The notes under the pieces are model-generated. The model did no database searches, was not told the origin of the DNA, and saw only the letters and a program-made list of their open reading frames with translations. The translations under genes and the position numbers were made by a program. Shown in pieces: positions 19,600-27,337 of a DNA stretch of 64,000 nucleotides; position 1 is the stretch's first letter; every line of letters starts with the position of its first letter. This DNA is from Erwinia pyri (GTDB taxonomy: Bacteria; Pseudomonadota; Gammaproteobacteria; Enterobacterales; Enterobacteriaceae): the NCBI RefSeq assembly GCF_030758455.1, contig NZ_CP132353.1, forward strand, positions 2,728,001 through 2,792,000. The letters are read 5' to 3'.

Positions 19600-20223
19600 T
19601 CAGGCTGCTAATGCAGAATATTCTTTCTCCAATTCGCGTTTAACTGCGTAATACAATTCTCCCTCAAGTATGTCCTGTGACCACTCCATTCTATTTCGAG
19701 CCTCTTTCGGCGTGATGCCAGTGAAGTAAATTAACGACTGAGCGAGGTTTTGCGCGCTCTTGCATTTGCAGTATCGTAATCTGGCTACAGAGCGGATCGG
19801 GTTATCCCGTCCAAACGTTTTCACAATTACCGATTCCATGAAGGCAGCATCATCTGATTCTTTGGCGAGAGCGATGATGTTGCCGGTTGATGATTGTGGT
19901 ACCAGGATGTCACGGGCTTTGCGGAGTAGCTCTTCCCCTCTGTAGCCTTCACAGTGAAGCTCTGTGACAACCTTCTCTATCTGCTTGGCTTTCTGCTCAC
20001 TCCACTCGCATCGCATCATGAGCCTACCCAGAACGTTGATTTCACCTCGCTCGTACTCATCGCCGGAAAGGTGGTCACCCCATACAGTCAGCAGGTTTCG
20101 TATCCACGCCTGTTGTGATCGGTTGATGGTCTTCCAGCCGGTGCCGAATATCCTGCGCATGTCAGCTGCAGTCCGTACATCCACAAGGCGAACGATCTGC
20201 TGATAGTCGTGCTCTATTCTCAT
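19600..20223 (-). CDS. Q: Late antiterminator (Q-like)
   Basis: 207 aa, basic, starting MRIEHDYQQIVRLVDVRTAA, with a Cys pair RLRYCKCKSAQ near residues 149-155. Position is the strongest evidence: last gene of the nin/PR operon, 4-bp overlap with ninG, and directly upstream of tandem leader terminators and the lysis genes. Sequence resembles the DUF1133/antitermination group of lambdoid phages. It would let polymerase read through into lysis and morphogenesis genes. Confidence 0.7.
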   Translation of the reverse strand: MRIEHDYQQIVRLVDVRTAADMRRIFGTGWKTINRSQQAWIRNLLTVWGDHLSGDEYERGEINVLGRLMMRCEWSEQKAKQIEKVVTELHCEGYRGEELLRKARDILVPQSSTGNIIALAKESDDAAFMESVIVKTFGRDNPIRSVARLRYCKCKSAQNLAQSLIYFTGITPKEARNRMEWSQDILEGELYYAVKRELEKEYSALAA

Positions 20224-20801
20224 GCTGCTTCCTCCTGCTGTTTGATTAGCTCTCTCAATTTCGATCTGTAATGCGCCCTGAGGGTGTCTAACTCTTCACG
20301 GGTGTATCGGTGAGGGTTGTTATCAGATTCGAGCGCCTCGACGCGCTGAAGGCCGATTTTGGCTATGAGGTTGATGCGGTACGGACCAATTGCGCCAGAG
20401 TGATGCGTATTGCACGCTGAACACTGGCTGTGAACGTTGTCCTCGTTGAACCTGAGCTGAGATGCCGCTGCAGTTGTCCGGTAGTGCCCAGCGTGATAGC
20501 TGATTGCCGATGTGCTGCCGCAGCTGATACAAACTTCCCCATCCCGCGCCCTGATGAAGTCGTTGAATGCCCGTTGGGTCATGTTCATCCAGTGGCTTAA
20601 CGGTTTCACATCGGCCTTGCGCTTATTCCATGCAGCACGCTGCTCCTTCTCCTGGCGCTTTTGTTTGCGTTCAGTGAGCTGGTTAGCGAGTTGGATTGCA
20701 CATTTGGGAGAGCAGACGGTTTGTAGGCTGTTGCGGGGTGTGAACTTGGTGGGACAGCATTTGCACTTTTTAAGCTTCGGCGGCTTGATGACTGTTGCCA
20801 T
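20220..20801 (-). CDS. ninG: NinG recombination protein (Rap)
   Basis: 193 aa; start ATG 20801 is chosen for the GGAGG eight bases upstream. Zinc-binding Cys pairs near the N-terminus (CKCCPTKF, VCSPKCA) and a C-terminal HNH-like part (VCISCGS, SYHAGHYRT, HSQCSACNTHHSG). The lambda homologue Rap is a Holliday-junction endonuclease that aids RecBCD-pathway recombination. Confidence 0.92.
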   Translation of the reverse strand: MATVIKPPKLKKCKCCPTKFTPRNSLQTVCSPKCAIQLANQLTERKQKRQEKEQRAAWNKRKADVKPLSHWMNMTQRAFNDFIRARDGEVCISCGSTSAISYHAGHYRTTAAASQLRFNEDNVHSQCSACNTHHSGAIGPYRINLIAKIGLQRVEALESDNNPHRYTREELDTLRAHYRSKLRELIKQQEEAA

Positions 20802-20831
20802 CTTCATCCTCCATCTTAAAATTGGGGTCAC

Positions 20832-20930
20832 TCATTTCATAGAACGCAGCGCATTCATCGCAAAGTGGCACTCATCAGGTGAGAGAGGCATTCCACAGTT
20901 GGCGCAAAGTGCTTCAGGCGGCTGTTTCAT
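20832..20930 (-). pseudogene. Zinc-ribbon nin-region gene, probably frameshifted
   Basis: ATG 20930 opens 32 codons with one Cys pair (LCANC), ending at TGA 20832. A second frame across the same place continues VPLCDECAAFYEMSDPNF and on to a stop at 20770, supplying the matching second Cys pair. A single-base or short deletion near 20870 would explain the split of one zinc-ribbon protein. A genuine 32-aa protein cannot be excluded. Confidence 0.4.
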
Positions 20931-21435
20931 TCAATGCCTCGCCTATGGTTGGTAGACCATCGTAAATTTCATCAAAGTGTCCACGGACGACCATGCGACG
21001 GAGTGCGCTGTACATGAAATCGCATTCAGCCTGTTTGTTCCCGGTAAATGGTTTTTTGCAGTGCCACCAAGAGTTTGGCGGCCACCCGTGAACCTTCTGT
21101 ACTCAATTTCCTTTTACGTGAAGCAACTCCCATCCATCCGGCAGATCTGAAGGCTCGATTACCCCAGGCTCACACATGAAAAATCTCCAGTCACCCATGC
21201 CGGTCTCTGGCTTTATTCGAAAGTGTTTTTTCTTGTCTGCGTGGAAGTCTGAACGTGAGCACTTGACTTCAATAAGGCATGAAACACCGTTACGAAAGCC
21301 GATAGCGTCGGGAAGTTCACCGGTGCCAGAATATGCCCGGAATTTATCGTTGAACGCCACGCCGAAACCGTTGGAGCGCAGATAGCGGTCAGCTTTCATG
21401 CACAACTCATCGTGAGTCATTTTTTCAGAAGTCAT
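20914..21435 (-). pseudogene. PD-(D/E)XK nuclease-like nin gene with in-frame stop
   Basis: ATG 21435 (ATGA overlap with the upstream gene, GGAG before it) opens 110 codons with a nuclease-like core: DAIGFRNG followed by LIEVKCSRSDFH, the D...ExK pattern of MmcB/VRR-type enzymes. TGA at 21105-21103 interrupts, then the same frame runs 62 more codons (VQKVHGWPPNSWWHCKKPFT...) to 20914, overlapping the next gene as nin genes do. Conversion of CGA (Arg) to TGA explains it. The truncated product keeps the putative active site. Confidence 0.65.
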
Positions 21436-21638
21436 ACCCTGCTCCATATCGACTGCTCCCAGCGGCGGGATGGCTGCGGGATGTGGCTGAGTTCGGGCAA
21501 CAATGCGCTGACCGTCCACGACTTGTAGTCGGCGGAAAGTTGCTTTTCGGTTTTGATGTTGCGGGCTTGATACTGGAGGATGAGGGTGTTGGCTTCATCG
21601 GTGGTGCAGTTGGAGTGGTGGAACCAGGTTTTAGCCAT
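21432..21638 (-). CDS. Nin-region hypothetical protein, 68 aa
   Basis: Starts MAKTWFHHSNCTTDEANTL at ATG 21638, preceded by AGAGGA. Overlaps the ninH-like gene upstream by 8 bp and the broken nuclease-like gene downstream by 4 bp. Helical, basic, no membrane part. Function unknown. Confidence 0.65.
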   Translation of the reverse strand: MAKTWFHHSNCTTDEANTLILQYQARNIKTEKQLSADYKSWTVSALLPELSHIPQPSRRWEQSIWSRV

Positions 21639-21837
21639 GATTATTCCTCTTGTGCTCACCGAGTTGGCCGCGATACACCATCAGAACACCGTTCACTATC
21701 GCGTGTTGAGTAGCCTGAAAGTCGCGGGCATATTTCCGGATAGTGGCCCGATTAGAATTCAGCTTTTTAGCAGCCTCTGTCTGATTGCCGCGGGTGATAA
21801 TGAGTAATTCGGGTATCGTGTTGAGCTGTGCGTTCAT
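21631..21837 (-). CDS. ninH: NinH-like DNA-binding protein
   Basis: 68 aa. Shares the NinH pattern TIPELL...GNQTEAAKKLNSNRATIRKY and HAIVNGVLMVYRG. The GNQTEAAKKL segment forms a Fis-like helix-turn-helix. Function in lambda is unclear. Overlapped by neighbours on both sides. Confidence 0.82.
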   Translation of the reverse strand: MNAQLNTIPELLIITRGNQTEAAKKLNSNRATIRKYARDFQATQHAIVNGVLMVYRGQLGEHKRNNHG

Positions 21838-22211
21838 GTTCTTACTCCGCGCAGTGGCTGGTCAATTAACTGGTACATGCGGCTGTATTTCCGGCAAAGG
21901 TCGAATATGGCGTTTTCACTTTTCGGCACTGGCTTCGACGGTACGCGTCCCATTACTCCGGCGAGGTACGTATGGTTTGCAGTCTGTCGTACAGATGCTG
22001 CTGTCGGTTTATTTTCAAGGTTCAGCTTCACATAGGTGTGAATGTGATACCCGTTGGTGATAACTTCCCCTCTTGCAACCATCTTTGATAGCGCTCCACA
22101 TGAGCTAACGCGCTTGTAGCCCAAAGACTGGATGTGGTCATGGACAATGCTTGTTGAGACATAGCCATGCTTGCTGGTCAGAAACTCTTTGATTCGTTCA
22201 CGTGCTGTCAT
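21834..22211 (-). CDS. Nin-region winged-helix-like protein, unknown
   Basis: 125 aa, starting MTARERIKEFLTSKHGYVST. The first 75 residues look like a small winged-helix domain (short helices then YHIHTYVKLNL strands), so DNA binding is possible. Tightly packed between ninB and ninH. Not recognised further. Confidence 0.6.
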   Translation of the reverse strand: MTARERIKEFLTSKHGYVSTSIVHDHIQSLGYKRVSSCGALSKMVARGEVITNGYHIHTYVKLNLENKPTAASVRQTANHTYLAGVMGRVPSKPVPKSENAIFDLCRKYSRMYQLIDQPLRGVRT

Positions 22212-22661
22212 CTAAGCCACCTGCTTTTGTCTTAGTTGGTTGTATTCGCTATCAGCCGGTATCGTCAGCCTGCAACCGACATTAAGCGCCCACCCCTCTA
22301 CCTGAGTGAGGTAGTAGTGCATGTCGCCTGTGTCGAGGCATGAGGTATGCCGTAGCGTCTGTATCTGGGTTCGCTCACCTGTTACCACATCGACCATCTC
22401 GCGTGCCTCATAGCCCAGATAGGTGTGTTTCATCGCATCCTTCACCCATTCAGGAGACGCAAAGGGCTTTCCACGCTTGATAAGATAAGCGCTTAGCTCT
22501 GCGTACCACATGTGTTGAAGAGAGTTCTGAGGGATGCTGCGTTGGTCACGCCATTCTGTGATTTTGATGCGCCAGCGTTTGCCGGAAGAGACGAGTTCGA
22601 AAAGTTGTTTAGTGAATTGACCCATGGTGGATACATGCAAACAAAAGTCCTGCACGGTCAC
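22212..22661 (-). CDS. ninB: NinB recombination protein (Orf family)
   Basis: 149 aa from GTG 22661, or 147 aa from GTG 22655, which is better spaced from GGAGG. NinB signature: ITEWRDQRSIPQNSLQHMWY and the C-terminal GCRLTIPADSEYNQL. The lambda protein (Orf) is a mediator that helps load recombinase on SSB-coated DNA, in place of RecFOR. Confidence 0.88.
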   Translation of the reverse strand: MTVQDFCLHVSTMGQFTKQLFELVSSGKRWRIKITEWRDQRSIPQNSLQHMWYAELSAYLIKRGKPFASPEWVKDAMKHTYLGYEAREMVDVVTGERTQIQTLRHTSCLDTGDMHYYLTQVEGWALNVGCRLTIPADSEYNQLRQKQVA

Positions 22662-22834
22662 CTCCGGTTCATCTGCTCCTGCAGCTTTGTCAGGCTGTCT
22701 TCACCCTTCAGGATGACATCGTTGATGGTCATAAGGCTGTGTCCGCCCATAACGAGTACCTTAAGTAGGGTAAAAACATCTTTCACGTCCTGTGCGTGGT
22801 CGGGGCGCTTTAGTGGGACTACGTTGTCAGTCAT
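22658..22834 (-). CDS. Small helical nin-region protein, 58 aa
   Basis: Starts MTDNVVPLKRPDHAQDVKDV at ATG 22834, preceded by GAGGAG, and ends EQMNRR. Its stop overlaps the ninB GTG. Helical and amphipathic. It lies between the DpdA-like gene and ninB. Function unknown. Confidence 0.6.
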   Translation of the reverse strand: MTDNVVPLKRPDHAQDVKDVFTLLKVLVMGGHSLMTINDVILKGEDSLTKLQEQMNRR

Positions 22835-22843
22835 GGTTTCTCC

Positions 22844-23599
22844 TCAAACAGCCAGTTGTAACTGCATATTGAACCTGTCCCTATGCTCACAATAATTAAG
22901 TGAGCCAGGGCTGTTATGTGACTCGATGCGCTCGACCATCAAGGCCGCTCGCGTCTCTTTTGAAGCCGGAGCGTAAGCCCCTGACCATGCTTTATCGATG
23001 CCAATATTTCTGGCAACGTTTGTGCTGTCAGCGCTGGCAAGAGGAAGTTTGGTGAAAATAAGCGGGTTTAGCATTCGGAGGCCGTGAAGCTTTGCTATTG
23101 GTTGACCGTATTCATCGGTGACATGCCGGATCAAATCTTTCATGCGTGTAACTGCAAGGTTTGGGCGTTTAACGTCATATTCTCCGCAACTCCCGATTGC
23201 TACCCGCGGATACTCGTTACATAACCGAATAAACCGATCGTCGCTTTCGTTCATGTGCCAAACAGGAACTCCGTAGAAATCACCGTGTGGCCATTCATCA
23301 AGCAATGCCTCATTCTCTGCTTCACCACCGTCTATCACGTCCGGGATGATTGCGAAATCAAAGCCAGGGTGATTCTTCCAGCGAGCCACGAACTCGTAGT
23401 AATCGTTCCAGTCGATTTTGTTGCGCCCGGCCGCTTTCCACGCAGTAAACGCGCCGTTATCCAAAGCGAATGTCTGGCAATATTCAGAAGCGAGATTGAT
23501 TTGGCTGGCGTGTGCGAAGGAGATAAAAGCATGCCTTCCCTTCCATGCCTTGATAGCGCAGGTATCTGGCGTTATGGGCCCGCCGTGATAATGGATCAT
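22844..23599 (-). CDS. DpdA/TGT-like transglycosylase, candidate DNA base modifier
   Basis: 251 aa, TIM-barrel pattern of the tRNA-guanine transglycosylase/DpdA superfamily. LDNGAFTAW (Asp near 47) corresponds to the SDSGGF-type base-binding site, IIPDVIDGG to the nucleophile region, and VAIGSCGEYD, LHGLRMLNP and SADSTN to later barrel strands. DpdA enzymes insert a 7-deazaguanine (preQ0 or derivative) into DNA. Start ATG 23599 has AAAGGAG upstream and overlaps the yhhQ-like stop (ATGA), so it is coupled to the transporter, which would supply the substrate base. It is shorter than cellular TGT. A tRNA target is an alternative. Confidence 0.65.
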   Translation of the reverse strand: MIHYHGGPITPDTCAIKAWKGRHAFISFAHASQINLASEYCQTFALDNGAFTAWKAAGRNKIDWNDYYEFVARWKNHPGFDFAIIPDVIDGGEAENEALLDEWPHGDFYGVPVWHMNESDDRFIRLCNEYPRVAIGSCGEYDVKRPNLAVTRMKDLIRHVTDEYGQPIAKLHGLRMLNPLIFTKLPLASADSTNVARNIGIDKAWSGAYAPASKETRAALMVERIESHNSPGSLNYCEHRDRFNMQLQLAV

Positions 23600-24063
23600 C
23601 TCTTTACTCCTTTAAGCATCCAACTCCACAGCGCTCCGCCCAAAGTTTTACAGATGAATTGAGCAGCAATTATCACTGGCATGAATGCGCCAAAAGCTAT
23701 CAGCGGAAACAGCATCGAATCCACTGCAGCCGCCGCCACATTCCCGGCATTGGACTTTTTCAGCCACGGCTTATCGATTAGCCACTGATATACCAGTGCG
23801 TTAACCAGTGCGGCCGCAATGAAAGCCACTACTGATGCAATCGCGATGACCCCAGATGCCGGGTTGATGAAGTAACTTATCAAGCCAGCTACAACTGACA
23901 ACAGGAGTGAACAGGCTATCCCGTAACGCTCGTGAAGAAAATCTCTCAGAACCATGTCCAACCCTACCAGGAAGAACGCATTGATTGGCGTCACCCAGGG
24001 ACCCAACTTAGCCACCAGGAGATTCGCTGCACAGATTGCAGCAATGTAAATTATCGTTATCAC
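23596..24063 (-). CDS. YhhQ-type preQ0 (queuosine precursor) transporter
   Basis: 155 aa from GTG 24063 (GGAGG seven bases upstream; GTGA overlap with the preceding small frame). VUT/YhhQ family membrane protein with about five to six helices: IIYIAAICAANLLVAK, PINAFFLVGLDMVLRDFL, two Ala/Ile-rich spans and a last span including AAQFICKTLGGALW. Family markers are the helix-1 Asn, GLDMVLRD, and AAVDSMLFPL. YhhQ imports the 7-deazaguanine precursor preQ0. Shorter than E. coli YhhQ (about 220 aa). Pairing with the DpdA-like gene supports the assignment. Confidence 0.75.
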   Translation of the reverse strand: MITIIYIAAICAANLLVAKLGPWVTPINAFFLVGLDMVLRDFLHERYGIACSLLLSVVAGLISYFINPASGVIAIASVVAFIAAALVNALVYQWLIDKPWLKKSNAGNVAAAAVDSMLFPLIAFGAFMPVIIAAQFICKTLGGALWSWMLKGVKR

Positions 24064-24122
24064 TCTCCCTCCATTGCTCTGGTATTCCAAGCAACTGAAC
24101 ACAGCTCTTCAGTGTTTTTCAT
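24060..24122 (-). CDS. Possible 20-codon coupling peptide
   Basis: MKNTEELCSVAWNTRAMEGE, ATG 24122. It overlaps the upstream 37-aa gene and ends in GTGA shared with the transporter start. It probably carries ribosomes to the weak GTG start rather than having its own function. Confidence 0.35.
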   Translation of the reverse strand: MKNTEELCSVAWNTRAMEGE

Positions 24123-24222
24123 AGCGAACCGTTCTGGATGAATGCTGAACGAAATACACATGCTCCGCCTCCCCGGTCTCACGGTTCAGTTTGTAAGAGG
24201 TAAGCTGTGAAAATGTACTCAT
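24109..24222 (-). CDS. Small phage protein, 37 aa
   Basis: MSTFSQLTSYKLNRETGEAE..., with start ATG 24222 preceded by GGAGAGGG. Compact position between the 71-aa gene (stop 24224) and the transporter gene suggests it is translated. Unknown function. Confidence 0.5.
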   Translation of the reverse strand: MSTFSQLTSYKLNRETGEAEHVYFVQHSSRTVRYEKH

Positions 24223-24223
24223 A

Positions 24224-24439
24224 TCACCCTCTCCCCTGCGTCTTGTCCTGCTGCTCAAATTCTGCATCAACAATGTAATCGTGTGCCTCTCGCGCCAGCA
24301 TTCCCATTGCGTGGATAGTTTCCTGAGCCTGCGCAAGCGTCAGGTTCTGCTTGTTGCTGAGGTTGACGATTGCCAGCGTCTGGTTTCGGGCAACCTTCAG
24401 CAGTGGCGGTTCAATTATCAGCTGCGTTACGTTACTCAT
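24224..24439 (-). CDS. Small helical phage protein after P, 71 aa
   Basis: MSNVTQLIIEPPLLKVARNQ..., helical with an acidic C-terminus (DAEFEQQDK). Start ATG 24439 overlaps the P stop by 4 bp. No family recognised. Confidence 0.6.
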   Translation of the reverse strand: MSNVTQLIIEPPLLKVARNQTLAIVNLSNKQNLTLAQAQETIHAMGMLAREAHDYIVDAEFEQQDKTQGRG

Positions 24440-25128
24440 GTGCTGCTCCTGCGAATTCCAAGCTTCCTGCGAATTTCCGCGATTTTGTCCAGGCCCTTTT
24501 CGTTACTCACTGGTATGTGCAGTTTGGGTATCTGCACCACTGGCGCAGGAATGGACTCTCCGGATTCAATACGCCGCGACATCGATTTCAACTCTTTGAG
24601 GCAGTGCTTTCGCAGCTCAGGCGTAGTGAGATTTTGTGATCGCATTTCGGAGTACAGCTTGGTGACCATCCAGTAAGCCGCATTACTCGACCATGGAAAC
24701 GCCTCCGGGCTGGCGAAGAAGCCGCGACGTGCACTGTAGTCCATCACCATATCGTGAAGCTCATCAGCATCCGGCAGACCGTGGCGGACAGCGTCACCCT
24801 GACGGCACCAGGCGACAAACTGGCCTGGGGATGGCAGAAACGGTGTTTCCTGCTGACGGGCAATTTTCATCCCGGCGTTAACCTGGTCGATACTGGTAAT
24901 CCCGTTCTCGGCAAATGCCAGGACCCACTGCCTGCGCAGCTCGTTAAGCTCGTCCTGAGTTTTAATATTTGCCATCAGCGCCGGAAATGCCGCTTTCAGC
25001 TGGCGGAACAGCTCGTTGAATATCTGGATGGCCTGCTCTGGCACATGCTGCTTTGGCTTCTCAGCCTGGTACATCTGCTGCAATGATTTACCATCACGGT
25101 TCTGTATGGCGGTAACAAGGTTTCTCAT
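24436..25128 (-). CDS. P: Replication protein P (helicase loader)
   Basis: 230 aa, lambda P family: AIQIFNELFRQLKAAFPAL, WVLAFAENGITSIDQV, LPSPGQFVAWCRQGD and SRRIESGE. P brings the host DnaB helicase to the O-bound origin. It overlaps O by 4 bp, as usual. Confidence 0.92.
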   Translation of the reverse strand: MRNLVTAIQNRDGKSLQQMYQAEKPKQHVPEQAIQIFNELFRQLKAAFPALMANIKTQDELNELRRQWVLAFAENGITSIDQVNAGMKIARQQETPFLPSPGQFVAWCRQGDAVRHGLPDADELHDMVMDYSARRGFFASPEAFPWSSNAAYWMVTKLYSEMRSQNLTTPELRKHCLKELKSMSRRIESGESIPAPVVQIPKLHIPVSNEKGLDKIAEIRRKLGIRRSST

Positions 25129-26069
25129 AGCTGTAACCCCTCTGCCCAGTCTGTATTGCTGAAGTCCAGCGTCTGTTTGCCGCCGGTACCGGATTTAGCC
25201 TTGTCGCGCTTAATCGCCAGCTGCGACCACTTCTCACGAAGCTTTGCTGGGCACAGAACATTGCCACACCAGAAACTGTCCTGACTGGCCCAGCGGAACA
25301 GGCTGCACATGTCGCGATGGTCTCGCCCGTCTTTCTCACGCATCAGCCTGATGTCGTTTGCCCATCCTGCGAAGGCGGGCTTTCTTGCTGAAGGCTCGAT
25401 TAATTTCACGACATCGAACATCCACTCAGCCGCTTTGAGATCGTCAGCAGTCCCCCACTTATCACCCTTCGGTGACTGAATGGCTGCTTCAGGTCGTTGA
25501 GTTTTATCTTGCTGGACAGCAGGAGGGAAAATTCTCTGACTAGAATCTAATACGTTAGTATTAGATGTTATATTGTTTGTGGCACTTTGATGGCAATCTG
25601 TTGGCACAACCTCCCCGCCAGCCCTTGCTGTATGCGGGTTTGCGTTGGCACTTTGATGGCAATCTGTTGGCACAACTTTTTGCTGATAATCATCGTATTT
25701 TGTGACCAGAATCTTCGAAAATTTCTTGTTCGATTCCTTGCTGATCATCCCCAGTTTTTCGAACTTCAGCAGCAGGTATTTTATCCGGTTAGGGTCAATA
25801 CCTGTTTCCTGCGCCAGGGTGTGACGCCCGGTAATAAACTCCCCTCTCCTGCACAGCAATTCCCCGAACTCAGTCGATACCGGGCCGGGTGCATGGTTGG
25901 CAGAAAGGATGAAGTGAATCCACAGATGAACAGCATCAGAATCCGTCCTGTAGAAAGGCAGTTCCATTATTTTTCTGTGCAGCAAGGCAAACCCCTTACC
26001 GGTTGCCTCCGGTCTGTCAGCGGCCTTGTCAGGCCGTAATGGTGTTACGTTTGAATAGGCAAGGTTCAT
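25125..26069 (-). CDS. O: Replication initiator O
   Basis: 314 aa. The N-terminal winged-helix part (FALLHRKIMELPFYRTDSDA, HTLAQETGIDPNRIKYLLLK) binds origin iterons, and the C-terminal part (FAGWANDIRLMREKDGRD) should contact P. The middle encodes a duplicated peptide VVPTDCHQSA because the DNA there carries a 31-bp direct repeat, the probable origin. Followed by P. Confidence 0.88.
   Translation of the reverse strand: MNLAYSNVTPLRPDKAADRPEATGKGFALLHRKIMELPFYRTDSDAVHLWIHFILSANHAPGPVSTEFGELLCRRGEFITGRHTLAQETGIDPNRIKYLLLKFEKLGMISKESNKKFSKILVTKYDDYQQKVVPTDCHQSANANPHTARAGGEVVPTDCHQSATNNITSNTNVLDSSQRIFPPAVQQDKTQRPEAAIQSPKGDKWGTADDLKAAEWMFDVVKLIEPSARKPAFAGWANDIRLMREKDGRDHRDMCSLFRWASQDSFWCGNVLCPAKLREKWSQLAIKRDKAKSGTGGKQTLDFSNTDWAEGLQL
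25580..25676. repeat. Two 31-bp direct repeats inside O: candidate replication origin
   Basis: Identical 31-bp copies at 25580-25610 and 25646-25676, period 66 bp, each containing TTTGATGGCAATCTG and GTTGGCAC-type half-sites. The lambda origin also lies inside O and consists of repeated O-binding iterons. An AT-rich stretch (25540-25580) follows on the left. Confidence 0.6.
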
Positions 26070-26899
26070 GATTTCTCCCGGCCTGTGTTGTCGCCAATAC
26101 CAGAGCGGTATTCAGCGAGGATGCGTTTAATTTCATCAACGGTGCCGTGCGATAGGATCAACTGGTGAAAGCCGCCATCCACATCAAACTCAGCATCAAC
26201 CAGCAGCTCAGCCAGTCGACGTGCCTTATGAGCGCTGAACTGAGGCATTGCTGCTGATTTGGTCAACTTGGATTTTCCTGATGCTTTGGCCTTCTCAAGC
26301 TGTATCTCAGCGACCGCGGCGGCGTGAGTACCATGCTGACGGGAAAGAGCAACCGCTGTTGTTGGTGCCACCTCGCCAGCCTTAACCATTTCAATCAGGC
26401 TGTCGCCGCATTCCAGCAGCTGTAGGTGGTGATCCACATCAGCAATACTGCGTTTTACCTTCTTCGCTATCTCAGCGACTTCCCAGCCCTGGTTGCTCAG
26501 GCGCTGATATGCTGCTGCACGCTCCAATGGTGCAAGCGCCTTGCCCTGAGAACTGGTGACCATGAACGCAATGCGATCGGCTTCGGTGCCAACAAAGTCT
26601 TTGCACTCCAGGCGAGGAATTTCGGTGCCCGATTCAGTGGCCAGCCTTGCGCCGTAATAGCGGTGATGCCCGTCGATAACCTTGACGCCCTGCTCTGTAA
26701 CCTGCACAGCCAGAGGCGGGACAAACTCACCGGCAATGAAGGCATCTCGAAATTCTTCAACGTGCGCCTGGTCGATATCACGAACGTTGTAACCGGGCTC
26801 CACGTAAATTTCAGAGAGTGGAACCAGAAACGTTTTACGTACCGTGGTTTCGGTGCCGTTCTGGTCTTTGTATTTGTACAACTGCGAAAGTGATGACAT
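26066..26899 (-). CDS. ParB-like N-terminal domain protein
   Basis: 277 aa. ParB/Spo0J nuclease-like domain with VKVIDGHHRYYGARLA (about residues 74-89), a VTSSQGKALAPLERAAAYQR box and a following helix-turn-helix (WEVAEIAKKVKRSIADVDHH). No ParA gene is adjacent. Several lambdoid prophages carry such a gene between cII and O; its role may be in replication or plasmid-like maintenance. CTP binding is plausible from the fold but untested. Confidence 0.8.
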   Translation of the reverse strand: MSSLSQLYKYKDQNGTETTVRKTFLVPLSEIYVEPGYNVRDIDQAHVEEFRDAFIAGEFVPPLAVQVTEQGVKVIDGHHRYYGARLATESGTEIPRLECKDFVGTEADRIAFMVTSSQGKALAPLERAAAYQRLSNQGWEVAEIAKKVKRSIADVDHHLQLLECGDSLIEMVKAGEVAPTTAVALSRQHGTHAAAVAEIQLEKAKASGKSKLTKSAAMPQFSAHKARRLAELLVDAEFDVDGGFHQLILSHGTVDEIKRILAEYRSGIGDNTGREKS

Positions 26900-26932
26900 A
26901 ATTACTCCTGTGAATTGATCCAGTTATTCGCA

Positions 26933-27271
26933 CTAAGCCGAGAAAGAGTTACCGCTCATCTCGGCTTTTTCTTTTGTCATTTCCAGCTGTAGCCGGGAAT
27001 ACTCCAGCTGTATCCAGATTAAGTGCCGGTAGTGTTCCAGCGGCATCTTCCGTTCTCCGCGCATCACAAAATCCTCTACACCGCAGGCGGCGAGAGTTTC
27101 CATAATTTCGGGATATTTTTCGGTACGGCGAAGGATGGTTGAATCAGCCACTACAAGCAGCTTTGCAACTACTGACTGGCGCGTACTGGCCAGAGCCTGA
27201 TGTGCAGACGCCAAGAGGTGACGTCCGATAAACGCAATACTTGCTGATTTGCGTGGGTTTGCCTGTTCCAT
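26933..27271 (-). CDS. cII: CII-like transcription activator
   Basis: 112 aa. It lies between cro/nutR and O, the cII position. Contains an HTH-like region (QSVVAKLLVVADSTILRRTE, then KYPEIMETLAACGVED) comparable to the CII DNA-binding segment, and a helical C-terminus rich in Gln, Leu and Glu for tetramerisation. Divergent from lambda CII. It would activate PRE and PI for lysogeny. Confidence 0.65.
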   Translation of the reverse strand: MEQANPRKSASIAFIGRHLLASAHQALASTRQSVVAKLLVVADSTILRRTEKYPEIMETLAACGVEDFVMRGERKMPLEHYRHLIWIQLEYSRLQLEMTKEKAEMSGNSFSA

Positions 27272-27308
27272 TTCTTATAATTTCCATGTTGGTTAGTTAA
27301 TTACGTAA

Positions 27309-27325
27309 GCAACCCGTGGGGTTGC
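27309..27325 (-). terminator. tR1-like hairpin upstream of cII
   Basis: GCAACCC-GTG-GGGTTGC forms a perfect 7-bp stem without a strong T-run, between nutR and cII. It fits an N-sensitive, partly Rho-dependent tR1 terminator. Confidence 0.55.
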
Positions 27326-27337
27326 CACTGTTTTTGT

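Noticed and set aside
25580..25676. CRISPR-like repeat
   Set aside because: Only two copies, inside the coding sequence of O and in frame; fits origin iterons, not an array.
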